The position numbers and the translations under genes were made by a program. Below, one piece after another: positions 17,204 to 27,116 of a stretch of DNA of 64,000 nucleotides; position 1 is the first letter of the stretch, and each line of letters starts with the position of its first letter. Source of the stretch: Geomonas sp. Red32. GTDB lineage: Bacteria; Desulfobacterota; Desulfuromonadia; Geobacterales; Geobacteraceae. Location of the stretch: contig NZ_JAKLOY010000001.1 in assembly GCF_023652955.1 (NCBI RefSeq), positions 1,364,001-1,428,000 of the forward strand, in the 5' to 3' direction. The notes under the pieces are model-generated. The model was not told the DNA's origin and did no database searches. It saw only the letters and a program-made list of their open reading frames with translations.

Positions 17204-17237
17204 AAAAGCGCCGGAGCGTTAGACGCTGCCGGCGTTT
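17204..17237 (+). terminator. Intrinsic terminator after pit
   Basis: CGCCGGAGCGT, loop TAG, ACGCTGCCGGCG with one bulged G, then seven T. An A-run precedes it. Confidence 0.85.
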
Positions 17238-17254
17238 TTTTATTTGGTAAAACC

Positions 17255-17765
17255 GGATTAGAACGCGGATGACGCGGATGACGCGGATGACGCGGATTGA
17301 GCGGATTGAGCGGATTGACGCGGATTGACGCGGATTGACGCGGATTGACGCGGATTGACGCGGATACGGCAAAGACAGGGACGGAAGATCTTGGGGGAAA
17401 GGCTAAGGCAAGGGACGAATAGAACACGGATGACACGGATTGAACGGATTGACACGGATACGGCAAAGGCAGGGACGAAAGATCTTGGGGAAAGGCTAAG
17501 GCCAAGGGACTGATGGAACGCGGATGACGCGGATTGAGCGGATTTACGCGGATACGGCAAAGGCAAAAACGGAAGATCTTGGGGGAAAGGCTAAGGCAAG
17601 GGACGAATGGAACACGGATGACACGGATTGAACGGATTAACACGGATACGGCAAAGGCAGGAGCGAGGCTTTTGAGGCAAAGGCTTTGGGGTTACCCCTA
17701 AAGCTTTTGAAGGTTTATCCGCGTAAATCCGCATAATCCGCGGTCATCCGCGTTCAAACGGTTTT
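17255..17765. repeat. GCGGAT minisatellite with exact 94-bp period
   Basis: No gene is present in this 510-base stretch. The left part (about 17258-17366) is a short-period array of GACGCGGAT, TGAGCGGAT and TGACGCGGAT units. Then a longer unit containing GATACGGCAAAGGCAGG, an AGATCTTGGGG core and GCGGATGACGCGGATT recurs. The GATACGGC tag lies at 17363, 17457, 17551 and 17645, exactly 94 bases apart. The right end (17683-17757) carries GGGGTTACCCC and then the inverse, ATCCGCG units, so the whole array is bounded by inverted ends. Confidence 0.9.
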
Positions 17766-17777
17766 GACGTTATAGAT

Positions 17778-18272
17778 CTAATCGAGCTCTTCCCCGACTT
17801 CATCCATTTCCTTGTCCATCTCGGCCTGGGCGGCGTCTTTGGCGCGGAACCTGACCACAAGATAGTAGCAGATGAAATAGGCGACTATCGCGGCCAGGAA
17901 GCCCAAAATGGAACTGCCGAGGATGATCGACTTGGCATACTTGGCGAGGTTGTGCCACTCGAGCCCCCCCTGAAGCGCCTGCTGCGGGAGCTCGTTGACA
18001 CTCCGCCCCCTGAGGAACCTTCCCAGCTTATAGCTCACCCCGAGAATGGGAACTACGGTGATCGGTGTGTTAACCCAGGCTCCAGTGATGCACGTGATCT
18101 TGTTGAGTCTGAAGATGAAGGCGGCTGCTATGGCAAGGGGGGTATGAAGTCCGAAGAACGGGGTGAAGCTGATGAAAACTCCGACGGCAAAGCCGGCTGC
18201 TATGTGACCGGGATGGCTGTCTAGTGAGAGAATGGTGTATATTCGTTTTTTCCAGAGCGATTTGTTAAGCAA
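17778..18272 (-). CDS. DUF2062 membrane protein
   Basis: The 164-residue product starts at a TTG (18272) six bases after GAGGTG. The DUF2062 pattern is clear: HPGHIAAGFAVGVFISFTPFFGLHT, then FRLNKITCITGAWVNTPITVVP, and two or three hydrophobic segments. The C-terminal tail is acidic (DAAQAEMDKEMDEVGEELD). The family is of unknown function and often sits near envelope or lipid genes. It is transcribed toward the tandem array. Confidence 0.88.
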   Translation of the reverse strand: MLNKSLWKKRIYTILSLDSHPGHIAAGFAVGVFISFTPFFGLHTPLAIAAAFIFRLNKITCITGAWVNTPITVVPILGVSYKLGRFLRGRSVNELPQQALQGGLEWHNLAKYAKSIILGSSILGFLAAIVAYFICYYLVVRFRAKDAAQAEMDKEMDEVGEELD

Positions 18273-18355
18273 TAGGTCACCTCAGTGTGGCGCCGACAGT
18301 CTAAAGACCCGTCTGCAGTTTGTCAAATCATTTGAGCCACATCCAGTGATGGCGT

Positions 18356-18384
18356 TTGCCATGAGTTTGGAAACGTGCTACTAT
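18356..18384 (+). promoter_or_regulatory. Sigma-70-like promoter of proB
   Basis: TTGCCA (18356-18361), a 17-base spacer, TACTAT (18379-18384). The match is five of six and four of six to the consensus. It lies about 40 bases upstream of the proB start. Confidence 0.5.
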
Positions 18385-18422
18385 CCCGTTTTTTAAAAAA
18401 CTATCATGATGAGACAGCTTCG

Positions 18423-19547
18423 ATGCGCAAGGAACTGCTAAGAAAAGCCAGAAGGATCGTGATCAAGATAGGGAGCGGCGTGCTCGCCGACGCCTCCGGT
18501 GAGGGGATCTCGGCGGAGTTCCTTAACGGGCTCGCCGGGGAGATCGCCCGCCTCAGGGAGAAGCACCTGGAGATCGTCATCGTCTCCTCCGGTGCGGTGG
18601 CCGCCGGCCGCTCGCTCTTGGGGCTGACGGACCGCCCGAAGACGCTGCCGCAGAAGCAGGCTGCCGCCGCGGTGGGGCAGTCCCGGCTGATGCGGGCCTA
18701 CGAAGAGGCCTTCTCGGCCTTCGGGCTGACGGTCGCCCAGATCCTCCTTACCCGGGACGACTTGGCCAACCGTCGACGCTTCCAGAACGCGCGCGGCACG
18801 CTCGACACGCTGCTCGCTTCCGGGATCGTCCCGGTCATCAACGAAAACGACACCGTGGTGGTGGACGAGCTGAAGTTCGGCGACAACGACAACCTCTCCG
18901 CCTTGGTCACCAACCTGGTGGAGGCCCAGCTCCTTCTCATCATGACCGATATCGACGGGCTCTACACCGCCGACCCACGCAGCAATCCCGACGCCACCCT
19001 CATCGGCCAGGTCCGGACCATCACCCGCGAAATGGAGCGGGGTGCTGGCGGGAGCGGCAGCAGCGTCGGTACCGGCGGGATGGCCACCAAGCTGGCCGCC
19101 GCCAAGAAGGTAACCAAGGCGGGCGGCGGCGCGGTGGTGTTTGCGGGCAAGACCGGCGGCAACCTCTCGCGGGTCATGGCTGGGGAGGAGATCGGTACTT
19201 TCTTCCTTCCCGCCGGCGATGCCTTGAACCGCCGCAAACACTGGATCGCCTACACCTTGAGGCCGACCGGCACGCTGATGGTGGATGCCGGGGCGCGCGA
19301 GTTCGTCGGGAAGAAAGGGAAGAGCCTGCTCCCTTCCGGAATCGTGAAGGTGGAGGGACGCTTCGCCCGCGGCGCCTGCGTGAAGGTGGTGGGGCCGGAC
19401 GGGACGGAGTTCGCCCGCGGCCTCGTCGACTACTCGAGCCAGGAGATCGAGCTGATCAGCCGGCACAAAAGCAGCGAGATCGAGCAGATCCTCGGCTTCA
19501 GGTATGGGGACGACGTCATCCATCGGGATAACATGGTCGTTCTCTAA
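18423..19547 (+). CDS. proB: Glutamate 5-kinase
   Basis: The 374-residue enzyme phosphorylates glutamate with ATP, the first step of proline synthesis. The amino-acid-kinase domain is complete: KIGSGVLAD near the start, [10 protein letters not shown] near residue 55, NENDTVV near 140, [11 protein letters not shown], and [12 protein letters not shown] near 220. A PUA domain follows ([16 protein letters not shown]...[13 protein letters not shown], about 280-365). I use ATG 18423; an upstream in-frame start adds 16 unlikely residues. proA lies downstream after a repeat-filled gap. Confidence 0.96.
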   Translation: MRKELLRKARRIVIKIGSGVLADASGEGISAEFLNGLAGEIARLREKHLEIVIVSSGAVAAGRSLLGLTDRPKTLPQKQAAAAVGQSRLMRAYEEAFSAFGLTVAQILLTRDDLANRRRFQNARGTLDTLLASGIVPVINENDTVVVDELKFGDNDNLSALVTNLVEAQLLLIMTDIDGLYTADPRSNPDATLIGQVRTITREMERGAGGSGSSVGTGGMATKLAAAKKVTKAGGGAVVFAGKTGGNLSRVMAGEEIGTFFLPAGDALNRRKHWIAYTLRPTGTLMVDAGAREFVGKKGKSLLPSGIVKVEGRFARGACVKVVGPDGTEFARGLVDYSSQEIELISRHKSSEIEQILGFRYGDDVIHRDNMVVL

Positions 19548-19559
19548 CGGCAAATCCCC

Positions 19560-19830
19560 CCTGTATAAGCCCTCCCCCTCCCTTGATGGGAGGGGGAACT
19601 TTGAGTCTCTCGTCGGGCTAAAATCCCCCCTGTCCCCCCTTCGCAAAGGGGGGGACCTCACGCAGGCACTCTCCCCTCCCCTGGAGGGAGGGGCTAGGGG
19701 GTGGGGGAAGCATCCACGGAGCGCCGAGGCCAGCCTCAAAGGTTATGGCCTCACCGGCTAAAATCCCCCCTGTTCCCCCCTTCGCAAAGGGGGGGACCTC
19801 ACGCAGGCAACGCTCCCTCCCTTTCAAGGT
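19560..19830. repeat. Cluster of GC-rich palindromic repeats between proB and proA
   Basis: Two near-identical 48-base units, GGCTAAAATCCCCCCTGT...TTCGCAAAGG...ACCTCACGCAGGCA, lie at about 19617-19668 and 19757-19809. Between and before them are copies of the CCCTCCC/GGGAGGG palindrome at about 19570-19600 and 19668-19715, the latter joined to GCATCCACGGAGCGCC. The 384-base gap contains no gene apart from these repeats. Confidence 0.8.
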
Positions 19831-19931
19831 GTATAGACGGGGTCATGGGGAGGGTTGGGGTGAGGATGGGGTTGGTGTACAATAAATGAATCCGCTTTTC
19901 CGCAGGTTTTAATGTTTCCGGAGGTACCGTA

Positions 19932-21188
<1,257 letters not shown>

Positions 21189-21192
21189 CATC

Positions 21193-21320
21193 TTGTTCCC
21201 CCTCCACCTGAGGGAGGGGGCTAGGGGGTGGGGAAAGCATCCACGGAGTGCCCAAGGCTGGCCTCCCCCCCACCCTGACCCTCCCCCTCAAGTGGGGAGG
21301 GGAGGTATTCCAAAGGGACA
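21193..21320. repeat. GC-rich repeat pair upstream of nadD
   Basis: CCCCCTCCACCTGAGGGAGGGGG is joined to GGGGTGGGGAAAGCATCCACGGAGTGCC and then CCCCACCCTGACCCTCCCC...GTGGGGAGGGG. The same order recurs near 19668-19735 and 59310-59430. It fills most of the proA-nadD gap. Confidence 0.8.
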
Positions 21321-21328
21321 GAGGCGGC

Positions 21329-21979
21329 ATGAAAACCGGGATACTGGGCGGGACCTTCAACCCGATTCATAACGCGCACCTCAGGATCGCCGAGGAGGCG
21401 CGGGACTTGTTCGGCCTGGACCGGGTGATCTTCATCCCGGCCGCGACGCCCCCCCACAAGCCCACCGTCGGCCAGCTCTCCTTCGCGAGCCGCCTGGAGA
21501 TGGTGAAGGCGGCGGTGGCCGACAATCCCGCCTTCGCGGTCTCCAACATGGAAGGAGTGCGCGGCGGGAGGTCCTATTCCATCGATACCTTGCGGGAGCT
21601 CAAGGAGAGATACCCCGAGGACGAGATCTACTTCATCGTCGGAGCCGATTCCTTCAACGACATCTCCACCTGGCGGGAATACAAAGAAATATTCGGTATT
21701 TGCCACCTGATCTGCGTGCAACGTCCGGGATCCACCATCGACAGCCTGGCCAAGGCCCTCCCTGTTGCCTTGGCCCCGGAATTCTGTTATGATCCCGCGG
21801 CTAATCGTCTTAATCACGGCTCGGGACACTGTGTCTACGCGCTCAACGGTGTCCTCTTGGACATCTCTTCAAGCAAGATCCGCAAGCTGGTCAGGGCGGG
21901 TCGCTCGATCCGCTACCTGGTACCGGCGGCGGTCGAACATTACATCAAGGAACAGAGGTTATACATCGATGCAAGATAA
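21329..21979 (+). CDS. nadD: Nicotinate-nucleotide adenylyltransferase
   Basis: The 216-residue enzyme transfers AMP from ATP to nicotinate mononucleotide in NAD synthesis. The nucleotidyltransferase motifs are GGTFNPIHNAHL (residues 6-17) and ISSSKIRKLV near 185. The start ATG 21329 is set by the conserved MKTGILGGTFNP beginning. It overlaps rsfS by 11 bases, forming the usual nadD-rsfS-rlmH run. Confidence 0.96.
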   Translation: MKTGILGGTFNPIHNAHLRIAEEARDLFGLDRVIFIPAATPPHKPTVGQLSFASRLEMVKAAVADNPAFAVSNMEGVRGGRSYSIDTLRELKERYPEDEIYFIVGADSFNDISTWREYKEIFGICHLICVQRPGSTIDSLAKALPVALAPEFCYDPAANRLNHGSGHCVYALNGVLLDISSSKIRKLVRAGRSIRYLVPAAVEHYIKEQRLYIDAR

Positions 21980-22355
21980 AGTGGCGATGCCGGTCGAGGA
22001 GAGAGCCATCAAGTGCGCGGCCTTCGCGCTAGACAAGAAGGCGCTCAACGTGAAGGTCCTGAACATCAGCAGGATCTCGAGCATCGCCGATTTTCTGGTC
22101 CTGGCCAGCGGCCGTTCGGACCGTCAGGTGCAGGCGATCGCCGACTCGGTCAAACAGGGCTTGAAGCCGTTCGACCACGCTCTCGATACCGAGGGGTACG
22201 ACCAGGGGCGCTGGGTGGTAGTCGATTACGGCGACGTGATCGTTCACGTCTTCCAGGAGGAAGTCCGCGCCCTCTACAATCTCGACGAGCTCTGGAACCG
22301 CGCGGCCGAGATCGAGATTCCCGACGAATTCCAGTGGGAGAATAAGCAGGCGTGA
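21969..22355 (+). CDS. rsfS: Ribosomal silencing factor
   Basis: The 128-residue protein binds ribosomal protein L14 and blocks subunit joining when nutrients are short. The family pattern is visible: ALDKKALNVKVLNISRISSIADFLVLASGRSDRQVQAIAD (split across residues 20-60), then EGYDQGRWVVVDYGDVIVHVF near 78-98 and YNLDELW. It overlaps nadD upstream and rlmH downstream. Confidence 0.95.
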   Translation: MQDKVAMPVEERAIKCAAFALDKKALNVKVLNISRISSIADFLVLASGRSDRQVQAIADSVKQGLKPFDHALDTEGYDQGRWVVVDYGDVIVHVFQEEVRALYNLDELWNRAAEIEIPDEFQWENKQA

Positions 22356-22816
22356 GGCTGAAGCTCCTCTGGGTCGGCAAGACCCAGGAAGCCTGGGTCA
22401 AGACCGGCATCGACGAGTACGCCGGCCGGATTAAACGTTATGCCCCCTTGGAGATCCTGGAAGCCCGGGACGAGAAGGGGGCCGCGGCGCCCGCCATGCG
22501 GGAGAGGGAGTGCGAGAGGCTCGGCAAGCTCCTCCCCAAGGGGGCCCGCCTGGTGGTCCTGGACGAGCGGGGGGAGCAGATGACCTCCCCCGAGTTCGCC
22601 TCCTTCCTCTCCAAAAGCCGCGACCAGGGGATACAGGATCTGGCCTTCGCCATCGGCGGGGCCTACGGTTTCACCGACGGATTCCGCGCCCAGGCGTTCA
22701 AATCCATTTCGCTCTCTAAAATGACGCTTACCCATCAGATGGTCCGGGTGTTCCTGCTGGAGCAGATCTACCGCGGCTTTACCATCATGAACGGCGAGCC
22801 ATACCATCATGAGTAG
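22352..22816 (+). CDS. rlmH: 23S rRNA pseudouridine-1915 N3-methyltransferase
   Basis: The 154-residue SPOUT enzyme methylates pseudouridine 1915 in helix 69. The start is GTG at 22352, overlapping the rsfS TGA (GTGA arrangement). SPOUT landmarks are FAIGGAYGF near residue 103, SLSKMTLTHQMVRVFLLEQIYRG near 119-141 and the ending EPYHHE. Length equals the family standard. Confidence 0.96.
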   Translation: MRLKLLWVGKTQEAWVKTGIDEYAGRIKRYAPLEILEARDEKGAAAPAMRERECERLGKLLPKGARLVVLDERGEQMTSPEFASFLSKSRDQGIQDLAFAIGGAYGFTDGFRAQAFKSISLSKMTLTHQMVRVFLLEQIYRGFTIMNGEPYHHE

Positions 22817-22836
22817 CGTGCGTGTTGCATCCAAAT

Positions 22837-22865
22837 TAAGGTGAAGTCCTCTTCACCTTTTTTAA
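22837..22865 (+). terminator. Intrinsic terminator after rlmH
   Basis: AAGGTGAA (22839-22846) pairs with TTCACCTT (22852-22859) and is followed by a run of T. It separates the nadD-rsfS-rlmH unit from gpmI. Confidence 0.7.
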
Positions 22866-22888
22866 TTTCTCGAGTGAGGGAGAAGACC

Positions 22889-24427
22889 ATGGCAAAGAAA
22901 CCGCTGCTGCTGATGATTCTCGACGGCTGGGGGATCAACCCCGTAACGGAGCATAACGCCGTCGCCCAGGCTAAGACCCCGAACATGACCCGTCTCTGTG
23001 CCGAGTATCCCGCCGGTGAGATCGACGGCTCCGGGATGGCGGTCGGGCTTCCCGCCGGCCAGATGGGGAATTCCGAGGTCGGCCACACCAACATCGGCGC
23101 GGGGCGCGTGGTCTACCAGGACCTGACCCGCATCTCCAAGTCGATCATGGACGGCGATTTCTTCGACAACGCGGCGCTCCTTGAGTGCATGGCCAAGTGC
23201 AAGGCGGGAAGCGGGCGGCTCCACCTCTCCGGCCTTCTCTCCGACGGCGGCGTCCATTCCCACGAGACTCACCTCTATGCCTTGATCGAGATGGCCAAGC
23301 GGCAGGGGATCAAGGAGATCTTCGTCCACTGCCTGATGGACGGGCGCGACACCCCGCCGCAGTCGGGGGGCGAATACCTGGCCAGGCTCGAGGCGCAGAT
23401 CAAGAAGATCGGGGCGGGCAAGATCGCCACCGTGATCGGCCGCTTCTACGCGATGGACCGCGACAACCGCTGGGACCGCGTGGAGCAGGCCTACCGCGCC
23501 ATCGTCATGGGCGAAGGGGAAAGGTATCCTTCCTCGGAAGCTGCCATCAAGGCGAGTTACGCCGCCAAGGTCACCGACGAGTTCGTGAAGCCTTCGGTGA
23601 TCGCCGACAACGGGGCTCCGGCCGGGAAGCTTAGCGACGGCGACGCCTTCATCTTCTTCAACTTCCGCTCCGACCGCGCCCGCGAGATCACCCGCAGCTT
23701 TACCGACGCCTCCTTCTCCGGTTTCGAGCGTCCGGTCTTCCCGAAACTCTCCAGCTACCTCTGCATGACCACCTACGACGAGACTTTCGGGCTCCCGGTC
23801 GCCTTCGGCGTGGAGGAGCTGACCAACATCTTCCCGGAGGTCATCGCCGCGGCAGGGAAAACCCAGCTGAGGATCGCCGAGACCGAGAAATACGCCCACG
23901 TCACCTTCTTCTTCAACGGCGGCCGCGAGGCGCCGTTCGAGGGCGAGGACCGCGCGCTGATCCCCTCCCCGAAAGAAGTCACGACCTACGACCAGAAGCC
24001 GGAGATGAGCGCGTACCTGGTGACCGACGAGCTTATGAAGCGGCTCGACGAGGACAAGTACGACGTCATTATTTTGAACTTCGCCAACGCCGACATGGTC
24101 GGCCATACCGGCATCATGCCGGCCGCCATCCGCGCCGTCGAGGCGGTGGACGAGTGCGTCGGGAAGCTGGTGGAGAAGGTCCGCTCCAAGGGTGGCGTCA
24201 CCATCATCACCGCCGACCACGGCAACGCCGAGATGATGGTGGACGAGACCGGCGGGCCCCACACCGCCCACACTTGCGACATGGCTCCGGTGGTGCTGGT
24301 GGACGATTCCCGCAAGAACGTAAAGCTTAGAAAAGGGGTGCTGGCCGACCTCGCGCCGACCATGCTGGCGATCCTCGGTCTCCCGCAGCCGAAGGAAATG
24401 ACCGGCAAGAGCCTCATCGAGGGGTAA
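22889..24427 (+). CDS. gpmI: 2,3-bisphosphoglycerate-independent phosphoglycerate mutase
   Basis: The 512-residue glycolytic enzyme interconverts 3- and 2-phosphoglycerate with two manganese ions. It belongs to the alkaline phosphatase superfamily. Asp12 (ILDGWG) and the nucleophile Ser62 (GNSEVGH) are in the expected places. [11 protein letters not shown] near 150, [13 protein letters not shown] near 265, [11 protein letters not shown] near 405 and ITADHGNAE near 445 complete the active site. The ATG at 22889 follows GGGAGAAGACC. Confidence 0.97.
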   Translation: MAKKPLLLMILDGWGINPVTEHNAVAQAKTPNMTRLCAEYPAGEIDGSGMAVGLPAGQMGNSEVGHTNIGAGRVVYQDLTRISKSIMDGDFFDNAALLECMAKCKAGSGRLHLSGLLSDGGVHSHETHLYALIEMAKRQGIKEIFVHCLMDGRDTPPQSGGEYLARLEAQIKKIGAGKIATVIGRFYAMDRDNRWDRVEQAYRAIVMGEGERYPSSEAAIKASYAAKVTDEFVKPSVIADNGAPAGKLSDGDAFIFFNFRSDRAREITRSFTDASFSGFERPVFPKLSSYLCMTTYDETFGLPVAFGVEELTNIFPEVIAAAGKTQLRIAETEKYAHVTFFFNGGREAPFEGEDRALIPSPKEVTTYDQKPEMSAYLVTDELMKRLDEDKYDVIILNFANADMVGHTGIMPAAIRAVEAVDECVGKLVEKVRSKGGVTIITADHGNAEMMVDETGGPHTAHTCDMAPVVLVDDSRKNVKLRKGVLADLAPTMLAILGLPQPKEMTGKSLIEG

Positions 24428-24469
24428 GCCGCCGGCTCCGTTTGCCCCCCCTCGAGAGGGAGTGCGGCG

Positions 24470-24620
24470 GACAAGGTGTCCATGATCGAAGAAAGTGCCC
24501 TTGCGTCCCCCCCTTTGTGAAGGGGGGACAGGGGGGATTTTTGACGCCGCGCCGGCTAACGGCACTTCGTTGAAACTTACCCCACCCCCTGACCCCCTCC
24601 CTCAAGGGGAGGGGGAATAA
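24470..24620. repeat. GC-rich palindromes in the gpmI downstream gap
   Basis: A reverse-oriented CCCCCCTTTGTGAAGGGGGGACAGGGGGGATTTTT copy lies at about 24510-24543. A CCCCACCCCCTGACCCCCTCCCTCAAGGGGAGGGGG copy lies at about 24580-24616. The stems could also stop transcription. Confidence 0.8.
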
Positions 24621-24653
24621 AGAGTAGCTACAACCGTTTCATAGGAGAACGTC

Positions 24654-25316
24654 TTGAAAATCATCGCCATCAACGGCAGTCCCCGCGGCATGAACGGGAC
24701 CACCGGGAAACTTTTGGAAGAGGTCCTTGCGGGGGCCACCGAGGCCGGGGCGGAGGTCGAGATCGTCGAACTCTCCAAGACCCCCATTACGCCGTGCGTC
24801 GCCTGCGACCGTTGCCATGCGGTCGGCCCGTGCCCCCTTAAGGACGAGTACGAGGTGATCAAGGCCAAGATGGAGGCCGCCGACGCGGTCGTCCTGGCAA
24901 GCCCCAACTACATCTTCAGCGTCACCGCGCAGATGAAGTCTTTCATCGACCGCTGCAACGGTCTCGCGCACCGCACCGCCCTGGAAGGAAAATACGCCGT
25001 GGTGGTGGAAACCTCCGGCGGTGGCGGGGACGACGAGGTGCTGGACTACATGCTGCGCGTGGTAAACTCCTGGGGTGCCCAGTGTGTGGGGAAAATCGGC
25101 TCCCCCGGCATGGGGCCGCGGAAATTCCCGAACGAGGAGGCGCTTTTCGGCCAGGCGCGCACCCTCGGACGCGAGCTCTGCGCGAGTGTACGCGAACAGC
25201 GTCACTTCCCGGAGCAGGATGAGTGGCGGCTGGCCTTCAAGGCGCGGATGGAGCAGCTGATCGGTTTCATGAGAGAGTACTGGCCGTACGAACGCGAATA
25301 CTTGGCGAAGCGGTAA
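24654..25316 (+). CDS. NADPH-dependent FMN reductase / iron-sulfur flavoprotein-like protein
   Basis: The 220-residue product starts at a TTG (24654) behind AGGAGAACGTC. The flavodoxin-like fold begins IIAINGSPRGMNGTTGKLLEEVL. CVACDRCHAVGPCPLKDEY near residues 43-61 is a cysteine-rich motif typical of iron-sulfur flavoproteins, and LASPNYIFSVTAQMKSFIDR near 82-101 is the FMN-binding stretch. It probably transfers electrons or reduces quinone-like or aromatic substrates. It lies 26 bases before a LUD-domain gene and is likely co-transcribed with it. Confidence 0.85.
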   Translation: MKIIAINGSPRGMNGTTGKLLEEVLAGATEAGAEVEIVELSKTPITPCVACDRCHAVGPCPLKDEYEVIKAKMEAADAVVLASPNYIFSVTAQMKSFIDRCNGLAHRTALEGKYAVVVETSGGGGDDEVLDYMLRVVNSWGAQCVGKIGSPGMGPRKFPNEEALFGQARTLGRELCASVREQRHFPEQDEWRLAFKARMEQLIGFMREYWPYEREYLAKR

Positions 25317-25342
25317 CTTCTACTACGAGAAAGGGGGGAGAC

Positions 25343-25996
25343 ATGAGCCAGACGGAAGAGTTGAACGATTGGGCGTATGCCCAGAAGTGCCACAAAGCTG
25401 TCGAGGGGCTGAAAAAAAATGGCTTCGACGCGGTCTTCTGCAAGAGCGGGGAAGAGGTCTTTCACTACATCGTCAACGAAGCGGAGTACGCCCACAGCAT
25501 CGGTTTCGGCGGCTCTCTCTCCATCGCCGACCTCAAGCTTTCCGAAAAGTTGAAAGGGATGGGGAAAGAGATCCTCAACCACGGCCTGCCCGGGCTCACT
25601 CCCGAGGAAAAGCTCGCCATCACCCGCCGTCAGCTGACCTGCGACCTCTTCCTCACCGGAAGCAACGCGGTCACTCTCGAGGGCCAGCTGGTCAATATCG
25701 ACGGCAACGGCAACCGCGCCGCCGCTATGTTCTTCGGCCCGCTCAAGGTCATCGTGGTCGTCGGGAGGAACAAGCTCGTGGACGGCTCCGTCGAGGACGC
25801 CATCCACCGGGTGAAGACGTACGCCTCTCCGCCCAACGCCAAACGTCTCAACCTCTCCACCCCCTGCACGGTGACCGGTTTCTGCGGAGACTGCAACTCG
25901 CCGCAGCGGATCTGCCGGGTGACGACCATCATCGAGAAGAGACCGCGCAATACCGACATCCGCGTGCTGGTCGTCAACGAAGATATGGGATTGTAG
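25343..25996 (+). CDS. LUD-domain protein (lactate utilisation-type)
   Basis: The 217-residue protein has the LUD/DUF162 core: SIGFGGSLSIADLKL near residues 52-66, LTGSNAVTLEGQLVNIDGNGNRAAAMFFGP near 108-137 and VVVGRNKLV. Its C-terminus carries a cluster of four cysteines (CTVTGFCGDCNSPQRICR), suggesting a metal or iron-sulfur site. Stand-alone LUD proteins of this type have no settled role. I use ATG 25343 behind GGGGGGAGAC. Confidence 0.85.
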   Translation: MSQTEELNDWAYAQKCHKAVEGLKKNGFDAVFCKSGEEVFHYIVNEAEYAHSIGFGGSLSIADLKLSEKLKGMGKEILNHGLPGLTPEEKLAITRRQLTCDLFLTGSNAVTLEGQLVNIDGNGNRAAAMFFGPLKVIVVVGRNKLVDGSVEDAIHRVKTYASPPNAKRLNLSTPCTVTGFCGDCNSPQRICRVTTIIEKRPRNTDIRVLVVNEDMGL

Positions 25997-26053
25997 ACAA
26001 AATATTATGATGTGCTAATCTTCTTCTACCCCTGAAGTCGAACGATCCTGTAA

Positions 26054-26092
26054 TGGCCCTCCCCGAAGTCCTTCGCGGAGGGCCGCTTTTTG
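26054..26092 (+). terminator. Intrinsic terminator after the LUD gene
   Basis: GGCCCTCC (26055-26062) pairs with GGAGGGCC (26077-26084), then GCTTTTT. Inside it is a second small stem (CGAAG/CTTCG). Confidence 0.88.
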
Positions 26093-26095
26093 TCT

Positions 26096-26195
26096 CCAAA
26101 GTCCCCCTTGATAAATGGGGATTTAGGGGGATTTACCTCTCGATCAGTCAACGTCAAATCCCCCCTGTCCCCCCTTTGACAAGGGGGGGACGTTG
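26096..26195. repeat. Two GC-rich palindromes upstream of comF
   Basis: GTCCCCCTTGATAAATGGGGATTTAGGGGGATTT lies at about 26100-26136. CAAATCCCCCCTGTCCCCCCTTTGACAAGGGGGGGAC lies at about 26154-26191. They represent two related sub-families; the same two occur again near 29690-29875 and 26981-27015. Confidence 0.8.
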
Positions 26196-26245
26196 TTTCG
26201 GCAACTGTCCCCGATATTCCGCAATGACTCCTCCGCGAGGTGTCC

Positions 26246-26968
26246 ATGCTCCTCCCACGCTCTCTGCTGGATATCCTCTTTCCTCCCCTTTGCCACGCCT
26301 GTAGATCCTTCATTCCCCTGGCTGGCGAGATCCTGATCTGTCCCGAATGTCTGGAGAAAACGTCCTTCCTCGTAGGCCCGCTTTGCACCATCTGTGGCAC
26401 TCCCTTCACGACGGAGAAGGGGCGCGGTCACCTCTGCGGAGACTGCCTTGGGCGGCTGCCGCTCCATCGCTCGCGCTCGGCGGTGGTGTTCGCCGGTCCG
26501 GTGCGGGACCTCATCCACGGGTTCAAGTACGGAAACCGGGTCCATCTCGCCGATCCCTTGGCCATTCTGATGGCGGGGGCGCTGGCTTCATTCCGGGAGG
26601 AGGCCCGGCCGGAACTGATTCTGCCGGTTCCGCTGCATAGAAAGCGATTACGGGAGCGGGGCTTCAACCAGGCTCAACTGCTGGCCAAGGTTCTGGAGAA
26701 GCGGTGGCGGGTGCCGGTGGAGACGGGTAACCTGCGGAGGATTCGGTGGACGGATCCGCAGACGACGCTCGACGCGGAGGCGCGCTGGCTCAACGTCTCC
26801 GGTGCCTTCGAGGTCAAAAACGGCAAGCGGCTGGCGGGGAAGCGGGTGATGCTGGTGGATGACGTCCTCACGACGGGGAGCACGATGAGGGAATGCGCTG
26901 AGGTCCTGCTGGATGCGGGCGTGGCGGAGGTCGTGGCGGTGACGGTGGCGAGGGGTGGGGTGCAGTAG
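26246..26968 (+). CDS. comF: ComF-family phosphoribosyltransferase-like protein
   Basis: The 240-residue protein has the ComF layout: an N-terminal double zinc motif (CHACRSFIP, CPECLEK, CTICGTPF, CGDCLG, within residues 15-72) and a C-terminal phosphoribosyltransferase domain with RLRERGFNQAQLLA near 130 and the PRPP loop VMLVDDVLTTGSTMRE near 205. ComF acts in DNA uptake in competent bacteria; its substrate is unknown. I prefer ATG 26246, five bases after GAGG, over the in-frame GTG six bases earlier. Confidence 0.92.
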   Translation: MLLPRSLLDILFPPLCHACRSFIPLAGEILICPECLEKTSFLVGPLCTICGTPFTTEKGRGHLCGDCLGRLPLHRSRSAVVFAGPVRDLIHGFKYGNRVHLADPLAILMAGALASFREEARPELILPVPLHRKRLRERGFNQAQLLAKVLEKRWRVPVETGNLRRIRWTDPQTTLDAEARWLNVSGAFEVKNGKRLAGKRVMLVDDVLTTGSTMRECAEVLLDAGVAEVVAVTVARGGVQ

Positions 26969-26974
26969 GGGCGA

Positions 26975-27020
26975 ACGGCAAATCCCCCCTGTCCCCCCTT
27001 TGACAAGGGGGGGACTTGAG
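26975..27020. repeat. GC-rich palindrome in convergent gap
   Basis: CAAATCCCCCCTGTCCCCCCTTTGACAAGGGGGGGAC lies between the convergent ends of comF and the helicase gene. It could act as a two-way transcription stop. Confidence 0.75.
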
Positions 27021-27116
27021 GGCTCCGGCGGTGGAGAAGGGGCGAGAGTTAAAAAAGGGGGACAGGTTACACGAGGGGGACAACGGGCACCTTGCGGTGT
27101 CAGGCCTCTCCCACGT

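Noticed and set aside
16092-17643. Long minus-strand frames over pit and the tandem array (SIRVNP-type residues)
   Set aside because: They are shadows of pit and translations of GCGGAT repeats, without ribosome sites or family motifs.
17255-17765. Possible CRISPR array
   Set aside because: The 94-bp units are tandem without unique spacers, and no cas genes are nearby.
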